Positions 17,089-25,633 are shown, counted from the stretch's first letter. The stretch is DNA of 36,873 bases from JADFRG01 sp036986135 (GCA_036986135.1 BTQZ01000024.1:1-36873), one strand, 5' to 3'. A program made the numbers and translations. Notes: generated from the letters alone by a model not told the origin.

Positions 17089-18761
17089 GGGTCCATCTCA
17101 ATTATGAGGCCTTCGTGGGGCCTGAGGTCTATCCGTTCGAGTGAGGTAGTTTCATATCGATCAAGGTAGGTGGAGATCTCGACGGATCCATTGCCGCCCA
17201 GAGGAATGGATAGCGCGCGCGATTCGCTCGCGAAGTTCAAGACGACCAAGCATCGCTCTTTTCCATGCTCGCGCAAATAAACAAAGCAATCCTCCGGTCC
17301 GGCGTTCACGCTTCGATAGCTCCCCTCAAGCATCGCAGGTGAACTTCTCCGATACCGGATCAGCCGGCGATAGAGGTTTAATGCCGAGCCGAGATCTGTT
17401 CCCTGTGCGGCCACGTTGCGCGCAGCATAGTCGGCTGAGACCGGCAACCAGGGCTTCGAGGTGGAAAAGCCGCCGTATGGGCTTCCATCCCACAGCATTG
17501 GCGATCTGCTCATGTCCCTGCTTCGCTCGTGGCCCAAGCGCAGGCCCTGCGGATCCCGGATCCTTTCGGCTGGGATACGGGCATTCTCAATGCCTAATTC
17601 GTCTCCTTGGTATAGGATGGGGGTGCCCCGCAGCGTCAGCAGCAACATGGCGGCAATGCGCACATGATCTCCGCCGAGCCGAGAGGCCATCCGCGGTGCA
17701 TCATGGCTGCCCAGCACGTAAGTCGGCCAAGCGAATGAGGGAAGGATGGCCTCGATTTCTTCCACGAGCTGACGAATGGCCTGGGCCGTCCAGGGTCGTT
17801 CCATGAGACGGAAATTGAGGGGTAAATGGAGGCCATCTCCGTCCTCACCGTAGTACTTGACCCAGCGATCTAGCGGGTAGCCCAGTTCTCCAAGAGCGCA
17901 GCGACCATCATATTCGTCGAGCAGCGTACGGATGTCTTGCAGGATTTGGTGGACTTCGTCCTGATCCTCATTGTATAGATGCACCTGGCGGCCAAAGATG
18001 TCGTCGGGGTGCAGGCCTGGATCGGCTTCCAGGTTGGGCGGGTTGTCGCGGAATTGCGCATCCTTGACGATCATCCCAATCACATCCATGCGAATGCCAT
18101 CCACGCCGCGGTCCAACCAGAAACGGAGCACGTCCATCATAGCCCGGCGGAGCTCAGGGTTTCGCCAGTTGAGCTCAGGCTGCTCCTTTAGGAATTGGTG
18201 GAGATAGTATTGTCCGGTGGCTTCGTCCCAGGTCCATGTCGGCCCGCCGAAGGGACTTCCCCAGTTGTTCGGCAAGGAACCATCAGGCCCAGCGTCGCGC
18301 CAGATGTACCAGTCATGTTTCGGGTCGTCTCTCGACCTGCGAGATTCGATGAACCATGGATGCCGATCCGAGCTGTGATTGAGAACTATATCGATGATGA
18401 CCTTGATCCCTCGCTTATGCGCCTCGTGGAGCAGCCGATCAAAGGTGGGTAGGTCGCCGAAAAGCGGATCGATACCGATGAAATCCATAATATCGTAGCC
18501 AAAGTCTTCCATGGGAGAGGGGTAGAACGGCGTGATCCACATCGCATCGATTCGAAGCGACGGTGAAGGATTTGTCTCCCTGTACTCTGCGTGCCCCAGC
18601 GAAAGAGGAGCCCCATCGTTCAGGTAGTCTAGCTTCTCGATGACACCCTGCAAATCGCCTATGCCGTCGCCGGATGTGTCCTTGAAGCTGCGAAGGTAAA
18701 CCTCGTAGATCACGGCTCGCCTCCACCACGGCAGCTCCTCAACTGCAGCCGTCCCGCTCAC
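17085..18761 (-). CDS. GH13 alpha-glucosidase/alpha-amylase family enzyme
   Basis: The 558-residue cytoplasmic enzyme contains all core GH13 regions: IDIVLNHSSDRH, GIRMDVI with the nucleophile D226, GELG with the probable acid/base E292, and SHDAPR with H353 and D354 (Ser replaces the usual Asn). The opening WWRRAVIYEVYLRSFKD and DWYIWRD are typical of oligo-1,6-glucosidase/alpha-glucosidase-like members. An insertion of about 20 residues (49-70) separates the first barrel helix from IDAMWITP. The likely reaction is hydrolysis or transfer of terminal alpha-glucosyl residues from imported oligosaccharides. Its start overlaps the stop of the YesL-like gene by 4 bp and its stop overlaps the GH130 start by 4 bp, so the genes form a tightly coupled operon. 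Confidence 0.92.
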   Translation of the reverse strand: MSGTAAVEELPWWRRAVIYEVYLRSFKDTSGDGIGDLQGVIEKLDYLNDGAPLSLGHAEYRETNPSPSLRIDAMWITPFYPSPMEDFGYDIMDFIGIDPLFGDLPTFDRLLHEAHKRGIKVIIDIVLNHSSDRHPWFIESRRSRDDPKHDWYIWRDAGPDGSLPNNWGSPFGGPTWTWDEATGQYYLHQFLKEQPELNWRNPELRRAMMDVLRFWLDRGVDGIRMDVIGMIVKDAQFRDNPPNLEADPGLHPDDIFGRQVHLYNEDQDEVHQILQDIRTLLDEYDGRCALGELGYPLDRWVKYYGEDGDGLHLPLNFRLMERPWTAQAIRQLVEEIEAILPSFAWPTYVLGSHDAPRMASRLGGDHVRIAAMLLLTLRGTPILYQGDELGIENARIPAERIRDPQGLRLGHERSRDMSRSPMLWDGSPYGGFSTSKPWLPVSADYAARNVAAQGTDLGSALNLYRRLIRYRRSSPAMLEGSYRSVNAGPEDCFVYLREHGKERCLVVLNFASESRALSIPLGGNGSVEISTYLDRYETTSLERIDLRPHEGLIIEMDP

Positions 18762-19351
18762 CCTAATTCCTCTCCGATTGCCAGCACACCGATCAACGAA
18801 AGCCAGGCCAATAGGGCTACCGCTAGTGGCAGTGTGGTCAGGACGCTGACTACGATAAGCAGAGCGCTAATGAGCGTGAGCGTCATGGCGTAGCCAGGGC
18901 GCTTCGCATAGAACAACAGAGCGTTCCGCAGCGTAATTCGCGTTGAGCGCTGCTCTTGGGCCAACCAGAAGGGCCAGTAGAACAGATTGATCCCGAACCA
19001 GGCTGCGCCGATCAACCCCCAGGCGAAGCGCAGAATCGTCCAGCCAAGGCCCACCTGAGCTCGATATGCCCAGAAGTTACCGACAACGATGAGGATGATG
19101 ATGAGATTCATCACTCCCCATCGAATCGCAGGCAGGAACGTGCGGCGGAGCGCCGCCCAGCCGTGGATGGGCTTAGGAGAGTCGCCGTCTGCCACAGAAC
19201 CCGCAATCACATACATGGCCGCAGTTGCGGGAGGTCCGGTGACGAGCGGGATTTGCAGGGCGAGCCAAACGATGTTGAAGAAGGTCAGCATGAACAATTC
19301 ATGCCACCAAAGTTGAACGGCGCGGCCGGTGAGGCGAAATGCTGCAACCAT
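18758..19351 (-). CDS. yesL: YesL-like (DUF624) membrane protein
   Basis: The 197-residue protein has about four to five transmembrane helices, with segments LTFFNIVWLALQIPLVTGPPATAAMYVI and a helix pair near the C-terminus. This resembles YesL/DUF624 proteins, which occur next to CUT1 sugar permeases and glycoside hydrolases in Gram-positive bacteria and Chloroflexota. Their function is not settled; an accessory role in sugar transport is usually assumed. It sits 61 bp after the MalG-type permease and overlaps the GH13 gene, placing it in the transport/hydrolysis operon. No clear Shine-Dalgarno sequence precedes the ATG. Confidence 0.75.
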   Translation of the reverse strand: MVAAFRLTGRAVQLWWHELFMLTFFNIVWLALQIPLVTGPPATAAMYVIAGSVADGDSPKPIHGWAALRRTFLPAIRWGVMNLIIILIVVGNFWAYRAQVGLGWTILRFAWGLIGAAWFGINLFYWPFWLAQEQRSTRITLRNALLFYAKRPGYAMTLTLISALLIVVSVLTTLPLAVALLAWLSLIGVLAIGEELG

Positions 19352-19412
19352 GAATGATCGTCTCGTCTGGGAGTCGACTCGATGTGCTCCCGGTTAGGTC
19401 CAGTTGAGATCG

Positions 19413-20687
19413 CTATCCCTTGAGACCCGAATAGCTGACGCCCTCGATGTAGTAGCGGCTGAAGAAGAAAAACAGCGTGAGCGGGACAATGGCGTTGATC
19501 ATAGCTCCGACCAGCGTCAGATTCCAGGCTGCCTTGTACTGCTGTTGAAAGACACTGAGCGCCACGTTGAGCACCCACATGTCGGGAGTGTTCAGATAAA
19601 GCAAGGGCGTTAGGAAATCGTTCCACATCCCCTGGAATTGGAGAATAAAGAGAGTGAGCAGTGCTGGTTTTGCCAGCGGCATAATGACATCTTTGTAGAT
19701 CTGGAAATGAGATGCACCATCGATGAAAGCCGCTTCTTCCAGATCACGCGGGACGGCCTTAAAGAACTGAGTGAGCATGAAGATGCCAAAGGCATCGACG
19801 ATGCTCGGTATGATGAGGCCGTAGGCTGTGTTAACCCAGCCCATCTTGGCGATGATCACATACTTAGGCACCAGAGTAAGCGCACCCGGGATCATCATAG
19901 TAGCCAGCATGAAGGTGAAGATTATCCCCTTCCCATGGAATCGCAGCCTGGCAAAGGCATAGGCCGCCATTGAGGAAAAGATCACCATCAAGAAGGCCCG
20001 GATGACGGATAGCAGTGTGATATTGAACATCCATCGAGGGAACCGACCGCCGCCTGCCAGAATGGCGGCTTGCTCGGTAAGGATCGTCACCAAGCCGCCG
20101 ACCAAGATCGCTCCGGACATCGCCAGCAGCACGCGTCGCCAGTCTGGCCTTGACATGGAGAGGATACCGAGCGCAATCAAGGCGAAGATAGTGATTGAGA
20201 GACCGACAGTTAGCTGAAGGACGGTGCGGGCATTGAAACGCTGGCCAAGATAGAAAGCGGTCGCTGCACCCGCCAGGATCGCCAGTACGACTCCCAGGCC
20301 CAGCCCAACTGCACGTGGCAATCCCTTTCCCTTCTCCTCGCTCGTTAGCCCGGTGAGCAGGAACATGCTAAAGAAGGCGAATAGGCCTGCTACGAGGCCG
20401 AGCGAAGTGGCGCCCTCGGGTCGGGGTAGCCCGCCAAAGTCCGTGTTCCAGAGCCTCGGCCAGTTCTCCAGCAGCCATTCGATTGGAAAGAACGTGGGCG
20501 GCCATGCAAGGATCTCGGTGTCGCTCTTGAAAGTTCCCACGAACGCCAGGATGAACGGAGTGAAGAGCACAAGGCCGATGGCTACCAGAAACGCGTAGAG
20601 CAAGCCCCGGCGGAAGGTACGCCCCGCTACAGCAATCGTTGGGCTGATCGGCTGAGCCGGCTGTGCAACGCGCGTCGATGTGGCCAT
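19413..20687 (-). CDS. MalG-type sugar permease with four extra hydrophobic segments
   Basis: This 424-residue permease is much longer than the usual 270-300 residues. The first helix (about 28-50), the conserved core from about 218 onward and the EAA loop (LEEAAFIDGASH) are standard. Between them, residues about 90-215 form an insertion with four hydrophobic stretches, near 95-113, 125-146, 157-175 and 186-202, likely additional transmembrane helices. It replaces the short first extracytoplasmic loop. The rest of the sequence is normal and no frameshift is evident. It pairs with the MalF-type permease 2 bp upstream and with the tandem binding protein. The insertion could adapt the permease to the double binding domain or bind the YesL-like protein; this is speculation. 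Confidence 0.9.
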   Translation of the reverse strand: MATSTRVAQPAQPISPTIAVAGRTFRRGLLYAFLVAIGLVLFTPFILAFVGTFKSDTEILAWPPTFFPIEWLLENWPRLWNTDFGGLPRPEGATSLGLVAGLFAFFSMFLLTGLTSEEKGKGLPRAVGLGLGVVLAILAGAATAFYLGQRFNARTVLQLTVGLSITIFALIALGILSMSRPDWRRVLLAMSGAILVGGLVTILTEQAAILAGGGRFPRWMFNITLLSVIRAFLMVIFSSMAAYAFARLRFHGKGIIFTFMLATMMIPGALTLVPKYVIIAKMGWVNTAYGLIIPSIVDAFGIFMLTQFFKAVPRDLEEAAFIDGASHFQIYKDVIMPLAKPALLTLFILQFQGMWNDFLTPLLYLNTPDMWVLNVALSVFQQQYKAAWNLTLVGAMINAIVPLTLFFFFSRYYIEGVSYSGLKG

Positions 20688-20689
20688 CT

Positions 20690-21706
20690 CTAGTACTGCT
20701 CCGTGCCGCGTTCAATATAGCGACGCTGGACGAATGTGAAGAAGAAGATGATCGCCGCCAGCACGATTGCCATGGCGCCGGCAAATCCCATACGCGGTGG
20801 TCCGCTGGTACCCAGGGCCTCGACGAAGATCAGGTAAACCGGCGTGAGGGTTGTCTTGAGCGGACCACCTTCAGTGAGGATCTTGACCTGGTCGAAGACC
20901 TGCCAGGTGCCGATCGTTCCCAGTACAACGACAAAGAGAATCACTGGCCGCAGCAACGGGACGGTTATATGGAAGAACTGCTGGCGGTTTGAGGCTCCAT
21001 CGATGGCGGCCGCTTCGTAGAGGGGACGGGGAATATCCTGAAGCGCGGCCAAGAATATGATCATAAAGGTCGGCGCGGTAGTGAAGATGTTCTGAAACAT
21101 GATCACCATCCAGGTCACGCTAGGACCCCGCAAATACCACAAGTCGGATGGGATGTCGCCTCCGAAGGCTCTTATGATCAGTTGGATCAGACCTCTCGGA
21201 TTGGCCCACCATTCCACTGGGAGCCACTCCGCCCCGAAGGCCGCCCAGATCTTGGTGAGGCCGAAATTGACGTAGCCGGTCTTCATGAAAAGCCACCAGA
21301 AGATCATGGTGATCACGACGGAGGAGGTAACGCTGGGCGCGTAGTAGACCGTCCTGAAGAACTGGTTGCCACGAATGCGGAGGTTAATGAGCGAAGCAAG
21401 TCCCAGCGCGAACGCAGTCTGCACTGGCACTACGATGGCTACATACCAGAGCGAGTTGACCAGAGATCGAACGAAATTCTTGTCTGAAAACGCCTTCGCG
21501 TATTGATCAAGCCCTACCCATTCGGGTGGCCATGTGAATAGGTCGAATTTTGTGAAGCTGACGTAGACCGCGAAGAGGATCGCGCCAAAAGTGAAGAGCA
21601 GTGTGACCAGCAGATAGGGGGAGAGGAACAGGTAGGCATTGAGCATCTCCTCGCGAACTCGCTGGCTACCGAAGAACCCTCGGCGAGTGGGTGTGGTCGT
21701 TGCCAT
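20690..21706 (-). CDS. Sugar ABC transporter permease, MalF type
   Basis: I prefer the ATG at 21706 over the adjacent TTG, giving 338 residues. Six or more transmembrane helices and the EAA loop LYEAAAIDGASNRQQF identify a CUT1 permease. A roughly 40-residue insertion in an extracytoplasmic loop (around EWLPVEWWANPRG) makes it slightly longer than average. It forms a heterodimeric channel with the next product, encoded 2 bp downstream. As in region 1, no ATPase gene is linked. Confidence 0.93.
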   Translation of the reverse strand: MATTTPTRRGFFGSQRVREEMLNAYLFLSPYLLVTLLFTFGAILFAVYVSFTKFDLFTWPPEWVGLDQYAKAFSDKNFVRSLVNSLWYVAIVVPVQTAFALGLASLINLRIRGNQFFRTVYYAPSVTSSVVITMIFWWLFMKTGYVNFGLTKIWAAFGAEWLPVEWWANPRGLIQLIIRAFGGDIPSDLWYLRGPSVTWMVIMFQNIFTTAPTFMIIFLAALQDIPRPLYEAAAIDGASNRQQFFHITVPLLRPVILFVVVLGTIGTWQVFDQVKILTEGGPLKTTLTPVYLIFVEALGTSGPPRMGFAGAMAIVLAAIIFFFTFVQRRYIERGTEQY

Positions 21707-21759
21707 CAATCAGCTGCAGCTCAAGGCGCGCCAGTCTCTAGGTGGTGGGACATGATTTG

Positions 21760-21801
21760 GATCCTAACCCCTCACATAAGGATAAGTGAGGGGTTAGGAT
21801 C
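21760..21801 (-). terminator. Perfect 16-bp-stem hairpin between binding protein and permease genes
   Basis: Arms 21760-21775 and 21786-21801 are fully complementary around a 10-nt loop. It lies 18 bases after the stop of the tandem binding-protein gene and about 50 bases before the permease start. No T tract follows on the minus strand, so it looks more like an mRNA-stabilising or partially terminating intercistronic structure, as in the region 1 operon. Confidence 0.7.
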
Positions 21802-21819
21802 TGCGTTCTCGGGAAGCGG

Positions 21820-24330
21820 TTATTCTTCTAGTATCGCTTGGATTTCCTCCTGTGCTTGCGTAAAGGATTCGCTAACGGTCTGATCGCCCAGGAAGATCCG
21901 CTCCAGCGCTTGACTTACAGCATCGTTCACCTTGCCGGTGCTGGGACCCCAGTAGGCCACACGGGTTAGCGGGAAAGTTCCGCCGATGGCGATGGCTGCG
22001 TCGTTGGGATCGACCACCAGGTCTATCTGGTCCGGGTGGGTGCTGTAGGCAAAGCCGGTCTTGACGATCTCGGCCTGATTCAGCCGGCTGGTGACGAAGA
22101 TCGCGAAGGCAGCCGCCGCGCGCGGGTAGTCCGAGTTGGCGTTGACGCCGATGCCGTTGGTGAAGATCACATCGGCCTTGCCCTCCGGCCCGCTGGGCAG
22201 CGGTACGGCCTTCCAATCCACGTTCGCGTAGTTCTGGCGCATGAAGTTCACCATCCAGCCGCCTTCGTACGTCATGCCCACCAGCTCCTTGCCGGCGGCT
22301 TCACCGCACCACCCCGCGCCTACATCGGAGGCGGTCACCAGATCGCCGCTCTCCTTCATTTCTTGGAGATACGAGGCAGCGGCCTTCACCTCCGTTGTGT
22401 CGACCATTGCGGTTGTGTTGTCGTCACTGGCATAGGCGCCGCCGTTGCCGAAAGCCCAGGGGGCGAAGCGCGCCCAGTCGGCGTTCTGGCAGAAGCCACC
22501 GTACTCGCCGGTGGCGGAGATGGCCCCGGCGGCTGCCTTGAGGTCATCCCAGGTCCAATCCTCGGTCGGCTCGTCGATACCGGCGGCCGCAAAGGCTTCC
22601 GGCAGATACACCAATCCCAGCGTGCCCCAGTCCTTCGGTAGGGCGTAGGTATTGCCTTCCTGGGTGAAGATGGACAGCAGCGCCGGGATAAAGTCGCCGC
22701 GGCCTGTGCCGGCCTCAGCCATGAAGGAGTCGAGTGCCAGGATCTGGCCGGTCGGCGCAAAGGCGGTCATCAACTGGTCATCGACATAGAAGACGTCCGG
22801 AGCCGTGCCGCCGGCCATGGAGGCCTTGAGCTTGGTCTGGAAGTCGGCCGGGATGGGCTGATAGTCCACGGTGACGTCTGGGTATAGCTCGTTGAAGCGC
22901 TCGATCGAGTCGCGGTAGATCTGCTGCTCGGTCTCGTCGCCCCATCCAGAAAAGACGATCGTCGCATCCGGTTCGACATCCAGGATGGCGAGTCCCTGTA
23001 GACCGGCGCCAACTTCAGCGCCTTCGCCGGTGAGGAATTCGGCGGCTTCCTCCTGTGCCTGGGCAAAGGACTCGTCAACGGTTTGGTCGCCTAGATAGAC
23101 TCGCTCCAGCGCTTGGCTCACGATGTCATTGACTTTGCCGGTGTTGGGACCCCAGTAGCCGACTCGCGTGAGCGGGAAAGTTCCGCCGATGGCGATGGCT
23201 GCGTCGTTGGGATCGACCACCAGGTCTATCTGGTCCGGGTGGGTGCTGTAGGCAAAGCCGGTCTTGACGATCTCACCCTGGTTATCGCGGCCGGTCACGA
23301 AGATCGCGAAGGCGGCCGCCGCACGCGGGTAGTCCGAGTTGGCGTTGACGCCGATGCCGTTGGTGAAGATCACATCGGCCTTGCCCTCCGGCCCGCTGGG
23401 CAGCGGTACGGCCTTCCAATCCACGTCCGCGTAGTTCTGGCGCATGAAGTTGACCATCCAGCCGCCTTCGTATGTCATACCCACCAGCTCTTTGCCGATG
23501 GCCTCGCCGCACCATCCGGCGCCCACGTCGGAGGCTGTCACGACCAGACCCTGGTCATACATGTCCGTTACGTAGAGCGCCGCACCCCGAACCTCCGGAG
23601 TGTCCAGAAGCGGCGCAGTGAGATCGTCGCTGGCATAGGCGCCGCCGTTGCCGAAAGCCCAGGGGGCGAAGCGCGCCCAGTCGGCGTTCTGGCAAAAGCC
23701 TCCGTACTGGCCGGTGGCGGAGATGGCTCCGGCAGCTGCCTTGAGGTCATCCCAGGTCCAATCCCCTGTCGGCTCGTCGATACCGGCGGCCGCGAAGGCT
23801 TCCGGTAGATACACCAACCCCAGCGTGCCCCAGTCCTTCGGTAGGGCGTAGGTACTGCCTTCCCGGGTGAAGATGGACAGCAGCGCGGGGATGAAGTCGC
23901 CGCGGCCTGTGCCGGCCTCGGCCATGTAGGAGTCGAGCGGCAGGATCTGGCCTGTCGGCGCGAAGGCGGTCATCAGCTGGTCGTCGACATAGAAGACGTC
24001 CGGGGCCGTGCCGCCGGCCATGGAGGCCTTGAGCTTGGTCTGGAAGTCGGCTGGGATGGGCTGATAGTCCACGGTGACGTCTGGGTACAGTTCGTTGAAG
24101 CGCTCGATCGAGTCGCGGTAGATCTGCTGCTCGGTCTCGTCGCCCCATCCAGAAAAGACGATACTGGCGCCCTCCTCCACTGCGATGACACCTTCGGGCA
24201 ATTGCACCGCGGGTGGTGGGCTTGTGGGCTCGGGTGCTGCAGTCTCCGTCGCGGCGCAAGCTGCAAGCAAAACCCCGAGCACAAGCAGCGACCCAAGAGC
24301 TTTGAACGAAAGAGAGTGTGAATTCTTCAT
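21820..24330 (-). CDS. Tandem double-domain sugar-binding lipoprotein
   Basis: The ATG at 24330 follows AGGAGG at good spacing and gives 836 residues. A lipoprotein signal peptide ends in LLAAC (Cys25), followed by a Pro/Thr/Glu-rich linker. Two near-identical family-1 solute-binding domains follow, about 55-400 and 456-836, offset by exactly 401 residues. The copies share almost all residues but differ in a patch that reads DLTAPLLDTPEVRGAAL in the first domain and NTTAMVDTTEVKAAASY in the second. A linker of about 28 residues lies between the repeats. Ordinary binding proteins have one domain of about 400 residues. Since the frame is intact and the copies have diverged, this is a real fusion by tandem duplication. 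It should present two sugar-binding sites per lipid anchor for the downstream permeases. Confidence 0.93.
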   Translation of the reverse strand: MKNSHSLSFKALGSLLVLGVLLAACAATETAAPEPTSPPPAVQLPEGVIAVEEGASIVFSGWGDETEQQIYRDSIERFNELYPDVTVDYQPIPADFQTKLKASMAGGTAPDVFYVDDQLMTAFAPTGQILPLDSYMAEAGTGRGDFIPALLSIFTREGSTYALPKDWGTLGLVYLPEAFAAAGIDEPTGDWTWDDLKAAAGAISATGQYGGFCQNADWARFAPWAFGNGGAYASDDLTAPLLDTPEVRGAALYVTDMYDQGLVVTASDVGAGWCGEAIGKELVGMTYEGGWMVNFMRQNYADVDWKAVPLPSGPEGKADVIFTNGIGVNANSDYPRAAAAFAIFVTGRDNQGEIVKTGFAYSTHPDQIDLVVDPNDAAIAIGGTFPLTRVGYWGPNTGKVNDIVSQALERVYLGDQTVDESFAQAQEEAAEFLTGEGAEVGAGLQGLAILDVEPDATIVFSGWGDETEQQIYRDSIERFNELYPDVTVDYQPIPADFQTKLKASMAGGTAPDVFYVDDQLMTAFAPTGQILALDSFMAEAGTGRGDFIPALLSIFTQEGNTYALPKDWGTLGLVYLPEAFAAAGIDEPTEDWTWDDLKAAAGAISATGEYGGFCQNADWARFAPWAFGNGGAYASDDNTTAMVDTTEVKAAASYLQEMKESGDLVTASDVGAGWCGEAAGKELVGMTYEGGWMVNFMRQNYANVDWKAVPLPSGPEGKADVIFTNGIGVNANSDYPRAAAAFAIFVTSRLNQAEIVKTGFAYSTHPDQIDLVVDPNDAAIAIGGTFPLTRVAYWGPSTGKVNDAVSQALERIFLGDQTVSESFTQAQEEIQAILEE
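21846..24167 (-). repeat. Intragenic direct repeat with 1203-bp period
   Basis: Segments of about 1119 bp (roughly 21846-22964 and 23049-24167) match along their length at a constant offset of 1203 bp, which is 401 codons. Substitutions are scattered, with a concentrated patch near 22330-22430 versus 23540-23630. Both halves code in frame for a complete binding domain. Confidence 0.9.
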
Positions 24331-24483
24331 CAGGGATTCCTCCTCATAGTGTTGCGCGATGGCATCCACGTTGACATTCGTACCGGGCGTGAAATTCGTT
24401 ACGGGTAGCCACCTCCTTCTTCGAACATCCCGGCCGGTACAGAACCCTGAGAAGAGAACCTGGCCATGCTATACTGCTGCACG

Positions 24484-24516
24484 GTCCAGGGATTCGTATC
24501 GGCCCTGGGCTTTTTT
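24484..24516 (+). terminator. Rho-independent terminator on the plus strand without a plus-strand gene
   Basis: GTCCAGGG (24484-24491) pairs with CCCTGGGC (24503-24510; one wobble) and is followed directly by six T residues. Both flanking genes run on the minus strand, so on the plus strand it would end an antisense or small transcript. A possible plus-strand promoter (CTGAGA, 17 bp, TATACT at 24470-24475) lies too close to make more than a very short RNA. Confidence 0.5.
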
Positions 24517-24519
24517 GGT

Positions 24520-24558
24520 GGAGCCACTCACAACGCTTTCGGGCCCGTGAGTGGCTCC
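24520..24558 (-). terminator. Strong hairpin downstream of the LacI-type regulator gene
   Basis: A perfect 12-bp stem (24520-24531 with 24547-24558) surrounds a 15-nt loop, eleven bases after the regulator's stop. No T tract follows on the minus strand. The left arm and loop together contain AACGCTTTCG, which resembles the regulator's operator at 25634-25647. Confidence 0.5.
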
Positions 24559-24568
24559 CTCGCGTCCG

Positions 24569-25600
24569 TTACTCGCTAGATTCTTCCTGATGGCAGCCAC
24601 AAGATTCCCGGATGATTAGTCGTGTGTCGACGCGAGTCCGTGAAATCTCGGTAAGTGATCCTGCCATCCTGTCGATAAGCAGCCTCCCAGCCAGACGGCC
24701 CATCTCGATGGTGGGCACTCTGACTGTGGTGAGCGGGGGGTCGGAGTACGCGGCCCAGGCAATATCATCAAAACCTGTGATCGCCAGATTCTTAGGCACA
24801 TCCCGTCCCATCTTGCGAGCAGCTCGGAGGGCGCCGATGGCCATGGCGTCGTTGATAGCGACGATAGCGGTGGTTTCGGGCCGGGCCTCAAGCACCTGCC
24901 TTGTCGTTTCCTGGCCAGTTTCGATCGTCGTGTCATCTGCGGTCATGATCAAGGGCTCCAGCCCAGCCGCCTGCACGGCCGCCAGGTAGCCGTCCGTCCG
25001 CTCCTCGCTGCTCACCCAGTCGGATGGACCTCGCAACAATGCGATGTCACTTTGATGGTGTGCCTCAATGAGATGCATCGTAGCCCGTTTGCAGCCCTCT
25101 TCGTTCCCTGGAAGCACCGCAGGTATAGAGGTCTCACGCGTGGCGTTGTCGACCAAGATCGTGGGCAACCCCGAGGCGGAGGCTGCCACCAGGAAGGGCG
25201 AAGGGATGTCAGGTCCTGCCAGGACGATAGCGGCTGGTCGCCGCTGCCGAATTGCTGGAATCGAGGCTAGAGACCCCTCCAGTTGCGAAGCGCTCAACGT
25301 GACGGGCATGACCGCATATCCCTCGCTCGTCAACGCTTCCTCAAGCCCCTGCATGATGTATGGATAGAAGGGGTCCTCACCAGCCAGGAATTGCCGGCGG
25401 TGAATGATGAATAGAACACTCTGGGTGCGAGAGGTCGCCAGGCTGCGCGCCGCTAAGTTGGGAAAGTACTCGACCGCCTGTGCGGCGTCAAGGATGCGCC
25501 GACGAGTATCAGCCCCTACTCCTGGTTTGTCATTAAGAGCCCTAGATACGGTAGCGACCGAAACGCCGACTCGGTCGGCTATCTCTCGCAATGTCGACAT
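24569..25600 (-). CDS. LacI-family transcriptional regulator
   Basis: The 343-residue protein begins with a classic LacI helix-turn-helix (LREIADRVGVSVATVSRALN) and hinge (NLAARSLATSRT), then a periplasmic-binding-protein-like effector domain ending in CGCHQEESSE. LacI-type regulators usually repress sugar genes until a sugar binds. It is the first gene of the leftward region, upstream of the tandem binding-protein gene, and has a LacI-type palindrome directly after its -10 box, so it probably represses itself. Control of the transporter/GH operon is likely by position and by a similar half-site at 24532-24541. Confidence 0.93.
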   Translation of the reverse strand: MSTLREIADRVGVSVATVSRALNDKPGVGADTRRRILDAAQAVEYFPNLAARSLATSRTQSVLFIIHRRQFLAGEDPFYPYIMQGLEEALTSEGYAVMPVTLSASQLEGSLASIPAIRQRRPAAIVLAGPDIPSPFLVAASASGLPTILVDNATRETSIPAVLPGNEEGCKRATMHLIEAHHQSDIALLRGPSDWVSSEERTDGYLAAVQAAGLEPLIMTADDTTIETGQETTRQVLEARPETTAIVAINDAMAIGALRAARKMGRDVPKNLAITGFDDIAWAAYSDPPLTTVRVPTIEMGRLAGRLLIDRMAGSLTEISRTRVDTRLIIRESCGCHQEESSE

Positions 25601-25633
25601 AGAGGGGAGCGTCCCACGCTTCCAGATGGAGAG

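Noticed and set aside
22036..23808. Plus-strand open frames of 201 and 231 codons within the tandem binding-protein gene
   Set aside because: They are antisense shadows occurring at equivalent places in both repeat copies; the sense strand encodes intact solute-binding domains.
21846..24167. Duplication as an assembly artefact
   Set aside because: The two copies differ at many positions and in one concentrated patch, and the junction keeps the reading frame with a distinct linker, which a simple misassembly would not produce.
24371..24399. TTGACA at 24371 as a plus-strand promoter
   Set aside because: No acceptable -10 box lies 16-18 bp downstream and no plus-strand gene follows.
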